From positions 1 to 15,790 of the forward strand of contig JAIEDJ010000014.1 in NCBI GenBank assembly GCA_029068025.1: a stretch of 15,790 nucleotides of DNA, given 5' to 3'. The notes under the pieces were generated by a model, which worked only from the letters and a program-made list of their open reading frames with translations, did not search any database and had not been told where the DNA came from. Within the stretch, counting starts at the first letter, position 1. Every line of letters begins with the position of its first letter. Made by a program: the position numbers and the translations under genes. Positions 6,109 to 13,339 of this stretch are shown here, one piece after another. This stretch comes from Oscillospiraceae bacterium (GTDB lineage Bacteria > Bacillota > Clostridia > Oscillospirales > Ruminococcaceae).

Positions 6109-8703
6109 ATGTCCGAAGATATCGAAAAAATTTCTCCGATGCTGAAACAGTATCTGGAAATAAAGAAGGATTACAAGGATTATATTTTGTTCTTCCGGCT
6201 GGGAGATTTTTATGAGATGTTCTTCGATGACGCTAAAACCGTCGCCCGTGAGCTGGAGCTTGCTCTGACCGCCCGCGCCGGTTCGCCCATGTGCGGAGTG
6301 CCGTATTTCAGCGCCGAGGAGCCGATAAAAAATCTGATCGCCAGGGGGTATAAGGTCGCTATCTGCGAGCAGCTCACCGATCCGAAGGAGAGCAAGGGCT
6401 TGGTGGAGCGCGGCGTGGTGCGCCTGCTGACAAAGGGTACGGTCATAGAATCGTCAATGCTCAGCGAGGATTCAAATAATTATCTTACTTGTATTTACTC
6501 GGACAGCGAGGGCGCGGGGCTGGCTTTCGCGGACGTTTCCACGGGAGACGTTCACGTCTTTGAAAAGCGCGGGACAAATATCCAGAGCGAGATCATCGCG
6601 GAGCTTTCGAGATTTAATCCCTCGGAGCTGCTGATAAACAACGGCTTCTGCGATCTCAAGGAAGTGCATACGTTTGTTAAGAACAAGCTGTATAACTGCT
6701 CGTGCGAGCTGTTTGAGGACAAGGAATTCGATAATTCGGATCTTTCGGTCATCACGGAGCAGTTTGAGAACAAATCGGGTGCGGAGGCTCTCGGTATCGC
6801 CGCTATGCCGCTGGCGCAGAAGGCGCTGTGTGTGCTGTTCCGCTATATCGGCGAAACTCACAGGGTGAGGGTAAAGCGGTTCGTGGAGATCGAAGCGCAC
6901 ACGGGCAGCGAATTTATGGGACTGAGCCTTTCGGCGCAGAATAATCTCGAGATCACGCGGACTATGCGCGGCAGGGAGCGGCGCGGTTCGCTGCTGTGGG
7001 TGTTGGATCAGACCGTCACCGCGATGGGAAGACGGCGGCTGGTCTCGTGGGTTGAACGTCCGTTGGTGAAGCATACGCAGATTTTGGCGCGGTTGGACGC
7101 TCTTGAGGAGCTGACGGAGAATTCCGCGCAGCTTTGCGATATCCGTGAGGCAATGAACGGGATCTACGATCTTGAGCGGCTTATGACAAGGATAGTTTAT
7201 AAGACTGCGTCGCCGCGCGATATTTATTCGTTCGGCAAGACCTGCCGAAAGCTGCCTGTGCTCAAGCACGAGCTGTCCGGAATGAAGTCGCGGCTGCTGA
7301 CGGAGCTTTACGGCAGGATCGACGAGCTTACCGATATCGCGGTGCTTGTGGAGAACGCCATTGACGACGATCCGCCGAATTCTCTCAAGGACGGCGGCGT
7401 GATCAAGGCGGGCTTCAACGATGAGATCGACCGTCTGCGTGATATCACAGGCGGCGGCGAGAGCATTATGCGCGAGATCGAGCAGCGCGAGCGCGAGGCT
7501 ACGGGAATACGCACGCTCAAGGTCGGGAACAACCGCGTTTTCGGCTATTATATCGAGGTTTCCAACAGCTTTAAGGATCAGGTGCCGGAGCATTACATAA
7601 GAAGGCAGACGCTCACCAACGGGGAGCGCTTCATTACCGAGGAGCTTAAGAAGGTCGAGGGCGAGATCCTCGGTGCTCACGATAAGATACTGGCGCTCGA
7701 ACAGGCTGTATTTAACGAGGTGCGCGGATTTATCGCGACAAAGCTGACGGCTATTCAGGAAACGGCAGAGGCGGTGTCCATGGTGGACGCGCTGTGCTCC
7801 ATGGCGCAGGTCTCGCTGGAAAACGGCTATGTAAAGCCCGAGATCTCGGCGGACGGCGTGATAGAAATAAAGGACGGGCGGCACCCTGTCGTGGAGAAGC
7901 TTTTGCTTGATCATCCGTTCACGCCGAACGACGTGTATCTTGACAGCTCCGACAACAGGATGCTGATCATCACGGGACCGAATATGTCGGGTAAGTCCAC
8001 ATTTATGCGGCAGACGGCGATAATCGTCATCATGGCGCAGATCGGCTGCTTTGTTCCCGCGAAATACGCGAGGATCGGCGTTGTCGATCAGATCTTCACG
8101 CGCGTGGGAGCGTCGGACGATCTTTCGGCGGGGCAGTCTACGTTTATGGTTGAGATGACGGAGGTCGCCGAGATCTTGAACAACGCCACGGACAGAAGTC
8201 TTGTTATACTTGACGAGATCGGGCGCGGTACATCGACGTTTGACGGCATTTCCATCGCGAAATCCGTTGCGGAATACATATCGCAGAAGCTGCGCAGCAA
8301 GACGCTGTTCGCTACGCACTATCACGAGCTTATCACCATGGAGAAGGAGCAGGACGGTATCCGCAACTTTTCTGTCGCTGTATCAAAGCGCGGCGACGAG
8401 CTTAAATTCCTCCATAAGATAGTCCCCGGGGGAACGGACGACAGCTACGGTATCGAGGTCGCAAAGCTGGCGGGGCTGCCGAACAAGGTCATAAAGCGCG
8501 CCAAGGAAGAGCTTAAGGAGCTGGAGGTCAGCGGTAAAATACGTTTGTCCGAGGTCATCGAGAAGAACAAGGACAATCAGTTCAGCTTCACGGCGGTCAA
8601 CGAACAGAACGCGGTCGCGAAGCTGCGCGCGGTCGACATCAACACGATGTCGCCGATGGACGCGCTGATGTTTGTCAAGGATCTGAAAGAGAGTTTAAAT
8701 TAA
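6109..8703 (+). CDS. mutS: DNA mismatch repair protein MutS
   Basis: MutS binds mismatches and small loops as a sliding clamp and recruits MutL. From ATG 6109 it has 864 residues, the usual size for MutS1. The mismatch-contact motif F-x-E is present as GDFYEMF (32-38; Phe34, Glu36). The ABC-type ATPase shows Walker A GPNMSGKST (623-631), Walker B VILDEIGRGTST with Asp702 and Glu703, and the family stretch FATHYHEL. The connector and clamp regions are complete, with no frameshift or internal stop. The gene ends in TAATG, so its stop overlaps the mutL start by one base. Its upstream region is a dispersed repeat, and I found no convincing promoter of its own, so expression may come from ylbF readthrough or from within the repeat. 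Confidence 0.98.
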   Translation: MSEDIEKISPMLKQYLEIKKDYKDYILFFRLGDFYEMFFDDAKTVARELELALTARAGSPMCGVPYFSAEEPIKNLIARGYKVAICEQLTDPKESKGLVERGVVRLLTKGTVIESSMLSEDSNNYLTCIYSDSEGAGLAFADVSTGDVHVFEKRGTNIQSEIIAELSRFNPSELLINNGFCDLKEVHTFVKNKLYNCSCELFEDKEFDNSDLSVITEQFENKSGAEALGIAAMPLAQKALCVLFRYIGETHRVRVKRFVEIEAHTGSEFMGLSLSAQNNLEITRTMRGRERRGSLLWVLDQTVTAMGRRRLVSWVERPLVKHTQILARLDALEELTENSAQLCDIREAMNGIYDLERLMTRIVYKTASPRDIYSFGKTCRKLPVLKHELSGMKSRLLTELYGRIDELTDIAVLVENAIDDDPPNSLKDGGVIKAGFNDEIDRLRDITGGGESIMREIEQREREATGIRTLKVGNNRVFGYYIEVSNSFKDQVPEHYIRRQTLTNGERFITEELKKVEGEILGAHDKILALEQAVFNEVRGFIATKLTAIQETAEAVSMVDALCSMAQVSLENGYVKPEISADGVIEIKDGRHPVVEKLLLDHPFTPNDVYLDSSDNRMLIITGPNMSGKSTFMRQTAIIVIMAQIGCFVPAKYARIGVVDQIFTRVGASDDLSAGQSTFMVEMTEVAEILNNATDRSLVILDEIGRGTSTFDGISIAKSVAEYISQKLRSKTLFATHYHELITMEKEQDGIRNFSVAVSKRGDELKFLHKIVPGGTDDSYGIEVAKLAGLPNKVIKRAKEELKELEVSGKIRLSEVIEKNKDNQFSFTAVNEQNAVAKLRAVDINTMSPMDALMFVKDLKESLN

Positions 8704-10679
8704 TGCCTGTAATAAATCAGCTCGATAAGAGCGTTTACGAACTGATCGCGGCGGGCGAGGTGATAGAACGCCCGTCGTCGGTCATAAAGGAGCTTGCGGA
8801 GAACGCTATTGACGCGGGCGCGCGGACTATTTCCGTGGAAATAAAGCGCGGCGGGATATCCTATATGCGTGTGACAGACGACGGCTGCGGCATTTCCTAT
8901 GAGGATATGCCGCTGGCTTTTCTGCGCCACGCGACAAGCAAGGTGTATTCCGCCGAGGACCTGGAGCATATCAACACGCTGGGTTTTCGCGGAGAGGCAC
9001 TGGCTTCCGTGGCGGCGGTTTCGCGTATCGAGGCGGTCAGCAAGCGTGCGGTGGACAAGCTCGGGACGGAGTATTGTATCGAGGGTGTCACACCGTTGAA
9101 ATATGACCGTATCGGCTGCGCGGATGGCACGACTATCATAATCCGCGATCTGTTCTACAACACCCCCGCGCGGCTGAAATTCCTCAAGAAGGACGTGACG
9201 GAGGGGAACTACTGCGCTAACGTTATAGAAAAGCTGGCGCTGTCGCACCCGGATATTTCGTTTTCCTTTATCCGCGACGGAAGACGAACGCTGTTCACGG
9301 CGGGGGACGGGGAATATTACAGCGCGATACACTCGGTTTTCGGGAAGCAGTTCGCGGCGGGTATGATACCGATCGACAACGTTTACCGCGATGTTGGTGT
9401 GACGGGATACGTCTGCTCGCCGCTTTTCACGAGAGCAAACCGCAGTATGCAGAACTTTTTCGTCAACGGCAGAAGCGTCAAAAGTCCGCTGTGCTGTGCG
9501 GCGCTTGAGGAAGCGTTCCGCAACAATATCATGGTCGGGAAGTTCCCCGCGTGTGTGCTGTGCGTGAATCTTGACCCGGCGATGCTGGACGCGAATATCT
9601 CACCCGCAAAGACAGAGGTTCGTTTCTCCAATGAGAAGGCGGTGTTCGACGCGATCTATTTCGCGGTCAGAAACGGAATTCTGGGCTATAACGAAAGCCG
9701 CGAGATCAAGCTGCCGAACGCGCTTGACGCGCGGGATAACGATCAGCGCGGCGATTCCGATGTTGAGGAAAAGCCGGGTGAGGTATCGACCTTGGAGATC
9801 CCTACAGAGAAAAAAACCGATCCCGAGAGCTTTTTCCGCAGAGTGGTGCCGTTTGAGTTCCCGAAGGAGGAGCAGGACGCGGAGCAGCAGGTGCTGCCCG
9901 AGGTTCTGCCGCCGCTTTTGAAGGACAGCGGACTAAAGGTCAATGAGCGCGAGGAAACTCTTCAATCGGAGCTGCCCGGATTTGCTTTTTTGTCTCAGAA
10001 GTCCTTTGAAAAGCGCGGGGAGCCGCCGGAGCGTTCAGAGGTTCGGGAGACGGCGGCTCTCATCGTGTCGGAGGAAGTACGCGCCGTGTCTGCCGCAGAA
10101 GAACAGGCGCTGCCCGAGATACGCGTTATCGGCGAGCTTTTCAAGACCTATATCCTCTGCGAGAGCGGAGAGAGCATGATCATTATCGACAAGCACGCGG
10201 CGCACGAGCGGATAAACTTCGAGCGCTTCAAAAAAGGACTGGATCTTCACGGACAGCTGCTGATAGAGCCGCGCACGGTGCTGCTTTCGCCCGAGGAATA
10301 CGAGGCGGTCAGCGCGTTTCGGGATAAGCTCGAGAATATCGGGCTGCTGCTCAGGTTCACGGACGGTGAGAAGGTCATCGTGGACGGCGTTCCGCAGTCG
10401 CTTGAGGACGCGGATCCCGAGGCGCTTATGCAGGAGGTCGCGGCTGTGCTTGCGGATGGTAACGACAACGCCGAGGGCGCGCTGTTTGACGACGTGCTCC
10501 ACACGATGGCGTGCAAGGCGAGTATCCGAGCAAATGAAGATCAGGATATCAGGGAGCTTGCGTACCTTGCCAACATAGTTTTAAAGGATAACAATATACG
10601 GTACTGTCCGCACGGTCGTCCAGTAATAACGCAGATCTCAAAGAAGCAGATCGAAAAGTATTTCGGGAGGATCGTATGA
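8703..10679 (+). CDS. mutL: DNA mismatch repair protein MutL with endonuclease domain
   Basis: MutL couples MutS to strand removal. The GHKL ATPase domain shows ELAENAIDAGA (motif I), DDGCGI (motif II), RHATSK and GFRGEALASV (motif III). An acidic, low-complexity linker covers about residues 330-470. The C-terminal dimerisation and nuclease domain has the metal-binding motif as DKHAAHERINFE (496-507), plus ACKASIRA (Cys604) and CPHGRP (635-640). This predicts an active nicking endonuclease, as in bacteria that lack MutH. The second motif residue is Lys instead of the commoner Gln. The 658-residue length is normal. It starts inside the mutS stop and ends with a 4-nt ATGA overlap with the AraC gene. 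Confidence 0.98.
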   Translation: MPVINQLDKSVYELIAAGEVIERPSSVIKELAENAIDAGARTISVEIKRGGISYMRVTDDGCGISYEDMPLAFLRHATSKVYSAEDLEHINTLGFRGEALASVAAVSRIEAVSKRAVDKLGTEYCIEGVTPLKYDRIGCADGTTIIIRDLFYNTPARLKFLKKDVTEGNYCANVIEKLALSHPDISFSFIRDGRRTLFTAGDGEYYSAIHSVFGKQFAAGMIPIDNVYRDVGVTGYVCSPLFTRANRSMQNFFVNGRSVKSPLCCAALEEAFRNNIMVGKFPACVLCVNLDPAMLDANISPAKTEVRFSNEKAVFDAIYFAVRNGILGYNESREIKLPNALDARDNDQRGDSDVEEKPGEVSTLEIPTEKKTDPESFFRRVVPFEFPKEEQDAEQQVLPEVLPPLLKDSGLKVNEREETLQSELPGFAFLSQKSFEKRGEPPERSEVRETAALIVSEEVRAVSAAEEQALPEIRVIGELFKTYILCESGESMIIIDKHAAHERINFERFKKGLDLHGQLLIEPRTVLLSPEEYEAVSAFRDKLENIGLLLRFTDGEKVIVDGVPQSLEDADPEALMQEVAAVLADGNDNAEGALFDDVLHTMACKASIRANEDQDIRELAYLANIVLKDNNIRYCPHGRPVITQISKKQIEKYFGRIV

Positions 10680-11467
10680 TCGGGCTTGCTCAAAGGTACA
10701 GACCCGCGCTTTCTACGCCGTTCGGGCGTGAGGGGTATCGGGAAATAGCTCCCTGCGCGGCGCTGGCTCCGTTTGTCCGCTGCTTTTGGTCGGACGATCA
10801 CACCTTGACGCGTGAGATCCTGGTTATTCCCGATACTTGTATGGACATTATATTTGAGATATCCAAAATTGGCAGAGAGGGATTCTTCTGTGCGCTGGAC
10901 GATAGTTCCTTCTACTCGGTGGGAGACGGTGCGGAGCTGTTCGGGATACGGTTTTACGCGTGGACGGCGCGGCTGTTCTCGCGTCGCGATTTCTCAAAAA
11001 GCGGGAGCAGAAGATTTGAGCTTGGCGAGTTTTTTGACGGCACGGAGGAGCTGAGCCGCGCGGTTCAATGTGCCGGTACGTTCGAGGAACGCGCCGCGGC
11101 TGCGGAAAAGTGGCTGGCGGAGCGGCTGTGCGCTGTTTCTCAGGATAATGATCTACTCAATGCGGTGGATCTTATTATTGAAAAAAACGGCGCTCTCAAC
11201 ATTGCCGATTTGTGTATGCACACTGCCGTTTCGGCGCGGACGCTGGAGCGGCTTTTTATGCGGGATATCGGAGCTTCTCCGAAATCTTTTTCATCTCTGG
11301 TGAGGTATCAGCTTCTATGGCAGGATATGCTGCGCCCGGGGTTTGACGTGCTGGACGCGGTGGAGAAGTTCGGTTACTCCGATCAGCCGCATCTGATCAA
11401 CGATTTTAAGCGGCGGCATTTGATGAATCCGCGTCAGGCGGTTGATTACGCAAAAAGACGCGGATAA
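10676..11467 (+). CDS. AraC family transcriptional regulator
   Basis: The 263-residue protein has two helix-turn-helix motifs in the C-terminal AraC domain: about 174-205 (LNIADLCMHTAVSARTLERL) and about 224-253 (AVEKFGYSDQPHLINDFKRR). The N-terminal 150 residues resemble the DUF6597-type sensor domain found in many single-component AraC regulators (APFVRCFW, IPDTCMDIIFEI, GIRFYAWTARLF). The ligand is unknown. GGGAGG (10665-10670) lies 5 nt before the ATG, which overlaps the mutL stop by 4 nt, so the gene is translationally coupled to mutL. It is the first gene of the accessory block and a candidate regulator of the promoter at 11477-11505. An AraC gene coupled to mutL is unusual. Confidence 0.9.
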   Translation: MIGLAQRYRPALSTPFGREGYREIAPCAALAPFVRCFWSDDHTLTREILVIPDTCMDIIFEISKIGREGFFCALDDSSFYSVGDGAELFGIRFYAWTARLFSRRDFSKSGSRRFELGEFFDGTEELSRAVQCAGTFEERAAAAEKWLAERLCAVSQDNDLLNAVDLIIEKNGALNIADLCMHTAVSARTLERLFMRDIGASPKSFSSLVRYQLLWQDMLRPGFDVLDAVEKFGYSDQPHLINDFKRRHLMNPRQAVDYAKRRG

Positions 11468-11476
11468 TGTCGTTTT

Positions 11477-11505
11477 TTTACAAGACTTTTCGTTTTGGAT
11501 ATGGT
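11477..11505 (+). promoter_or_regulatory. Predicted promoter for the 11650-13200 unit
   Basis: TTTACA (11477-11482, 5/6) and TATGGT (11500-11505, 4/6) are separated by 17 bp, just after the AraC gene. A T-run (11473-11479) overlaps the -35 box. The predicted start near 11512 would give a leader of about 138 nt that contains the two hairpins below. Confidence 0.55.
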
Positions 11506-11539
11506 ACACTTTAAACAGATATAAACAAAGCGAGGCAGG

Positions 11540-11611
11540 GGTACACAAAAAGCGAAGCGAAGCGGAGCTTTTTGTGTGCCGCGAGGTAAAATTTGCGAAG
11601 AAAATTTTACC
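11540..11611 (+). other. Tandem hairpins in the leader of the 11650 gene
   Basis: Hairpin A pairs GGTACACAAAAAGC (11540-11553) with GCTTTTTGTGTGCC (11567-11580), 14 bp with a single G-T(U) wobble. Its 13-nt loop contains GCGAAGCGAAGC. Hairpin B pairs GGTAAAATTT (11585-11594) perfectly with AAATTTTACC (11602-11611) around GCGAAGA. The two hairpins are 4 nt apart and both have GCGAAG at or in the loop. They lie between a predicted promoter and the RBS, so they may act as a regulatory leader. They could equally be paired repeat elements. Confidence 0.7.
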
Positions 11612-11633
11612 GACTGCCGAGCGTTTTAAAATA

Positions 11634-11640
11634 AGAGAGG
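11634..11640 (+). promoter_or_regulatory. RBS supporting the TTG start at 11650
   Basis: GAGAGG (11635-11640) lies 9 nt upstream of the TTG at 11650. No ATG or GTG in this frame nearby gives a better start. Confidence 0.6.
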
Positions 11641-11649
11641 TGTACATAT

Positions 11650-12111
11650 TTGAGTATCGACTTTAAAGAGTTTCTGCAAAGCGTTGAAGAGCGCGAACGC
11701 GGTTTTGTCGGAGAGCTTCACGAATTCCTTGTCCTAAACGGCTGTCAATGTGATATCAAGGAAGCCAAAAGCGGCTATGTCGTGTCGTATTTGATCGACA
11801 AAAAAACGCTGATGAACTATGTTCAGCGCAAAACGGGAACAAAGGCGCGTATCTACGCGGCGAACGTCGGGAGTTATCAGGAGCTGCTGAACACGCTGCC
11901 GCCGAAGCTGAAAGCGGATATCGTCAAGGCTGCGCCGTGCAAGCGTCTGCTCGATCCGTCCGCGTGCAATCCCAAGTGTTCTATGGGCTACACGTTCGAG
12001 ATGGACGGTGTGCTTTACAAGAAATGCCGCAGCACGGCGTTTATGTTCGCGCTGTCGGAGGAGAACGATCCGTTTATAAGGAAATTCTTGGAAAAGGAGT
12101 TGGGAGTATGA
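11650..12111 (+). CDS. Unrecognised cysteine-containing small protein
   Basis: I do not recognise a named family, though the C-terminal pattern looks conserved in type. The 153-residue, probably cytosolic protein has a predicted alpha/beta N-terminal half (FVGELHEFLVLN, YVVSYLIDKKT, ARIYAANVGSYQELLNTLP). Its C-terminal half carries Cys97, Cys106, Cys110 and Cys126 in the spacing C-x8-C-x3-C-x15-C (around LLDPSACNPKCSMGYTFEMD), with two more at Cys32 and Cys34. The cysteines suggest metal binding or redox chemistry. It starts with TTG and overlaps the following DUF3795 gene by 4 nt (ATGA), which implies coupled production. There is no signal peptide or membrane segment. Confidence 0.8.
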   Translation: MSIDFKEFLQSVEERERGFVGELHEFLVLNGCQCDIKEAKSGYVVSYLIDKKTLMNYVQRKTGTKARIYAANVGSYQELLNTLPPKLKADIVKAAPCKRLLDPSACNPKCSMGYTFEMDGVLYKKCRSTAFMFALSEENDPFIRKFLEKELGV

Positions 12112-12383
12112 TCGAATCAAGATGCGGACTTTTGTGCGGAGAGTGCGGGTACAAGGAAAGCTGCGGCTGCGGAGGCTGCATTGAAACAAACGGTCACCCG
12201 TTTCACGGTGAATGTCCCGTTGCGGTGTGTTGTCAGAACAAGGGATTTGTACACTGCGGAGAATGTCCCGATATCCCCTGCGGGCTGCTGACACAGTATT
12301 CCTGCGATCCCGAACACGGCGATACTCCTCACGGAGCAAGGATAGAGCAATGCAAAAGGTGGGCGGAAAGTAATGAAGCTTGA
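12108..12383 (+). CDS. DUF3795 family cysteine-rich protein
   Basis: The 91 residues include 14 cysteines (6, 10, 13, 19, 21, 24, 36, 41, 42, 50, 53, 58, 66, 82). The layout matches DUF3795: CGLLCGEC at the start, CGCGGC, a central CPVAVC, then KGFVHCGECPDIPCG. Such spacing predicts zinc or Fe-S binding; no biochemical role is established that I know of. AAGGAG (12094-12099) lies 8 nt before the ATG at 12108, whose ATGA overlaps the previous stop. The open frame continues upstream to 11937, but that part is out of frame with the real upstream gene and is discarded. Its end overlaps the VOC gene start (12373) by 11 nt. Confidence 0.85.
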   Translation: MIESRCGLLCGECGYKESCGCGGCIETNGHPFHGECPVAVCCQNKGFVHCGECPDIPCGLLTQYSCDPEHGDTPHGARIEQCKRWAESNEA

Positions 12384-12855
12384 CGGATTCGGTATCTTTG
12401 TAAACGATCTCGAAGCGCAGATAAAGTTTTACAGAGATATTCTCGGATTTGAGATAAAGGAGACCGCCGATGATAAAAACGTTTTTCTGGAAAAGGATGG
12501 AACTCTGTTCTTAATGTACGGCAGAGACGATTTTGAGAAGATGACGGGCGTGAAATTCGGTTACGCGGACGGTGTGAACGGTCATTTTGATACTTATCCC
12601 ACTTAGAGTTTCCGATAAAAAAGCAGGTAACTGTTTGGAAGTTGCTACAATTTATTCAATAGTCTAAAGTGGGATTAGTATGAGATAGCTCTCGGAGTGG
12701 AGAATTACGCCGCTGTGGACAAGTTTTTCAGGGATGTTACGGCTAAAGGCGCAAAGCCGGTAATGCAGCCAACTACAATGCCGTGGGGGAAGCGCACCTG
12801 CTATATCTCCGACCCGGAGGGAAATTTGATCGAAATAGGCTCGTTTGTGAAGTGA
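12373..12855 (+). pseudogene. VOC-family (glyoxalase/bleomycin-resistance fold) gene broken by a mini-element
   Basis: The N-terminal half (12373-12587) begins like a VOC domain protein: FGIFVNDLEAQIKFYRDILG and GTLFLMYGRDDF. The C-terminal half (12682-12855) continues in the same frame: EIALGVENYAAVD, GAKPVMQPTTMPWGKRTC and ISDPEGNLIEIGSF. Between them lies a 90-bp element plus a 3-bp duplication. Removing 93 bp restores an uninterrupted 129-residue protein reading HFEIALGVEN across the junction, the normal size for a one-domain VOC protein. The 93-bp insertion keeps the frame but brings in four in-frame stops (12604, 12616, 12628, 12676). The product would be a 77-residue fragment ending in the foreign residues TYPT. 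Probably inactive; the insertion may be recent, since both halves are otherwise undamaged. Confidence 0.92.
12591..12680. mobile_element. 90-bp miniature inverted-repeat transposable element (MITE)
   Basis: The terminal inverted repeats are TACTTATCCCACTT at the left end (12591-12604) and TACTAATCCCACTT read inward from the right end (12680 to 12667). They have one mismatch over 14 bp, and AGA follows on both sides after a one-base offset. A TGA target duplication flanks it (12588-12590 and 12681-12683). Excising the element and one TGA rebuilds the VOC reading frame. The inside is AT-rich compared with the host gene and has no coding potential, so it would need a transposase supplied in trans. 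A 3-bp duplication of the form TNA is known for the IS1031 subgroup of IS5-family elements, but I cannot assign a family from these ends. Confidence 0.9.
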
Positions 12856-12864
12856 GGGATCTGT

Positions 12865-13200
12865 ATGTCATCTAAGCCCGAATTTGTGGAATATGTCGCG
12901 GAGCAATGCCGCGGCGCGGGCGAGATCACGTTTAAGAAAATGTTCGGTGAGTACGGGCTGTACTGCGACGGCAAAATTTTCGCGCTGGTGTGCGACGATC
13001 AATTCTTTGTTAAGATAACCAAGGCGGGAGAGAGCCGGAATTTGCCGAAGAAGCCGCCTTACGACGGGGCTAAGGACTATTTTCTTGTTGAGGACGTTGA
13101 CAACGCGGAATTTCTTGCCGAGTTGGTCTCCGAGACCGTGAAGGAGCTGCCGGAGCCTAAGCCGAAGGCTCCTAAGGCTAAAAAGCCCAAGGAAAAATAG
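12865..13200 (+). CDS. TfoX/Sxy N-terminal domain protein
   Basis: A 111-residue protein made of the TfoX N-terminal domain alone. Signature stretches are TFKKMFGEYGLYCDGKIFAL (about 23-42), DDQFFVKIT and PPYDGAKDYFLVEDVDN. It lacks the C-terminal TfoX domain of the gammaproteobacterial competence regulators. Stand-alone N-domains are common in Firmicutes and have no proven role. A Lys/Pro/Ala-rich tail of about 15 residues (KPKAPKAKKPKEK) ends the protein and could contact nucleic acid. It starts 9 nt after the VOC stop and is followed at once by a strong terminator, so it is the last gene of the unit. Confidence 0.88.
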   Translation: MSSKPEFVEYVAEQCRGAGEITFKKMFGEYGLYCDGKIFALVCDDQFFVKITKAGESRNLPKKPPYDGAKDYFLVEDVDNAEFLAELVSETVKELPEPKPKAPKAKKPKEK

Positions 13201-13207
13201 AGACTGA

Positions 13208-13241
13208 GATCACCGCCGGATATGGCGGTGATCATTTTTTT
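13208..13241 (+). terminator. Rho-independent terminator after the TfoX-domain gene
   Basis: A perfect 10-bp stem, GATCACCGCC (13208-13217) with GGCGGTGATC (13224-13233), has a 6-nt loop and is followed by ATTTTTTT. It starts 8 nt after the stop codon. It separates the 11650-13200 unit from the next promoter. Confidence 0.95.
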
Positions 13242-13278
13242 ATTATGTATTATTTTGTATTGAATTTATCGGCTTGTC

Positions 13279-13307
13279 TTGACAAATATAGGGTTCCGTG
13301 ATATAAT
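13279..13307 (+). promoter_or_regulatory. Perfect consensus sigma-A promoter
   Basis: TTGACA (13279-13284) and TATAAT (13302-13307) with a 17-bp spacer match consensus at every position. The start is expected near 13314, about 26 nt before the GyrI-like gene. A short palindrome TTGTC-TT-GACAA (13274-13285) overlaps the -35 box and could be an operator half-site pair. It probably drives the GyrI-like gene, the membrane protein and miaA. Confidence 0.93.
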
Positions 13308-13339
13308 GGCACTATGAACTTTATGGCGGGGGGAATATT

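Noticed and set aside
6472..8325. A 617-codon open frame on the minus strand opposite mutS
   Set aside because: It lies wholly inside mutS, its translation has no recognisable motif, and its composition is that expected from the reverse complement of GC-rich third-position codons.
11427..11479. Terminator at the end of the AraC gene (ATCCGCGTC 11427-11435 with GACGCGGAT 11457-11465, then T7)
   Set aside because: The loop is 21 nt and the T-run starts 7 nt after the stem, so the geometry is poor; the T-run overlaps the predicted -35 box instead.
11937..12107. Upstream extension of the DUF3795 frame
   Set aside because: The frame is open but runs out of phase through the well-supported 11650 gene, and the RBS at 12094-12099 marks 12108 as the start.
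12591..12680. The VOC insertion as a self-splicing intron or intein
   Set aside because: It is only 90 bp, has four in-frame stops, and shows terminal inverted repeats with a target duplication, which fit a transposable mini-element.
12681..12855. The C-terminal VOC half as a separate gene
   Set aside because: No in-frame start with an RBS exists; the ATG at 12680 is out of frame and meets a stop after two codons. It is the severed end of the interrupted gene.
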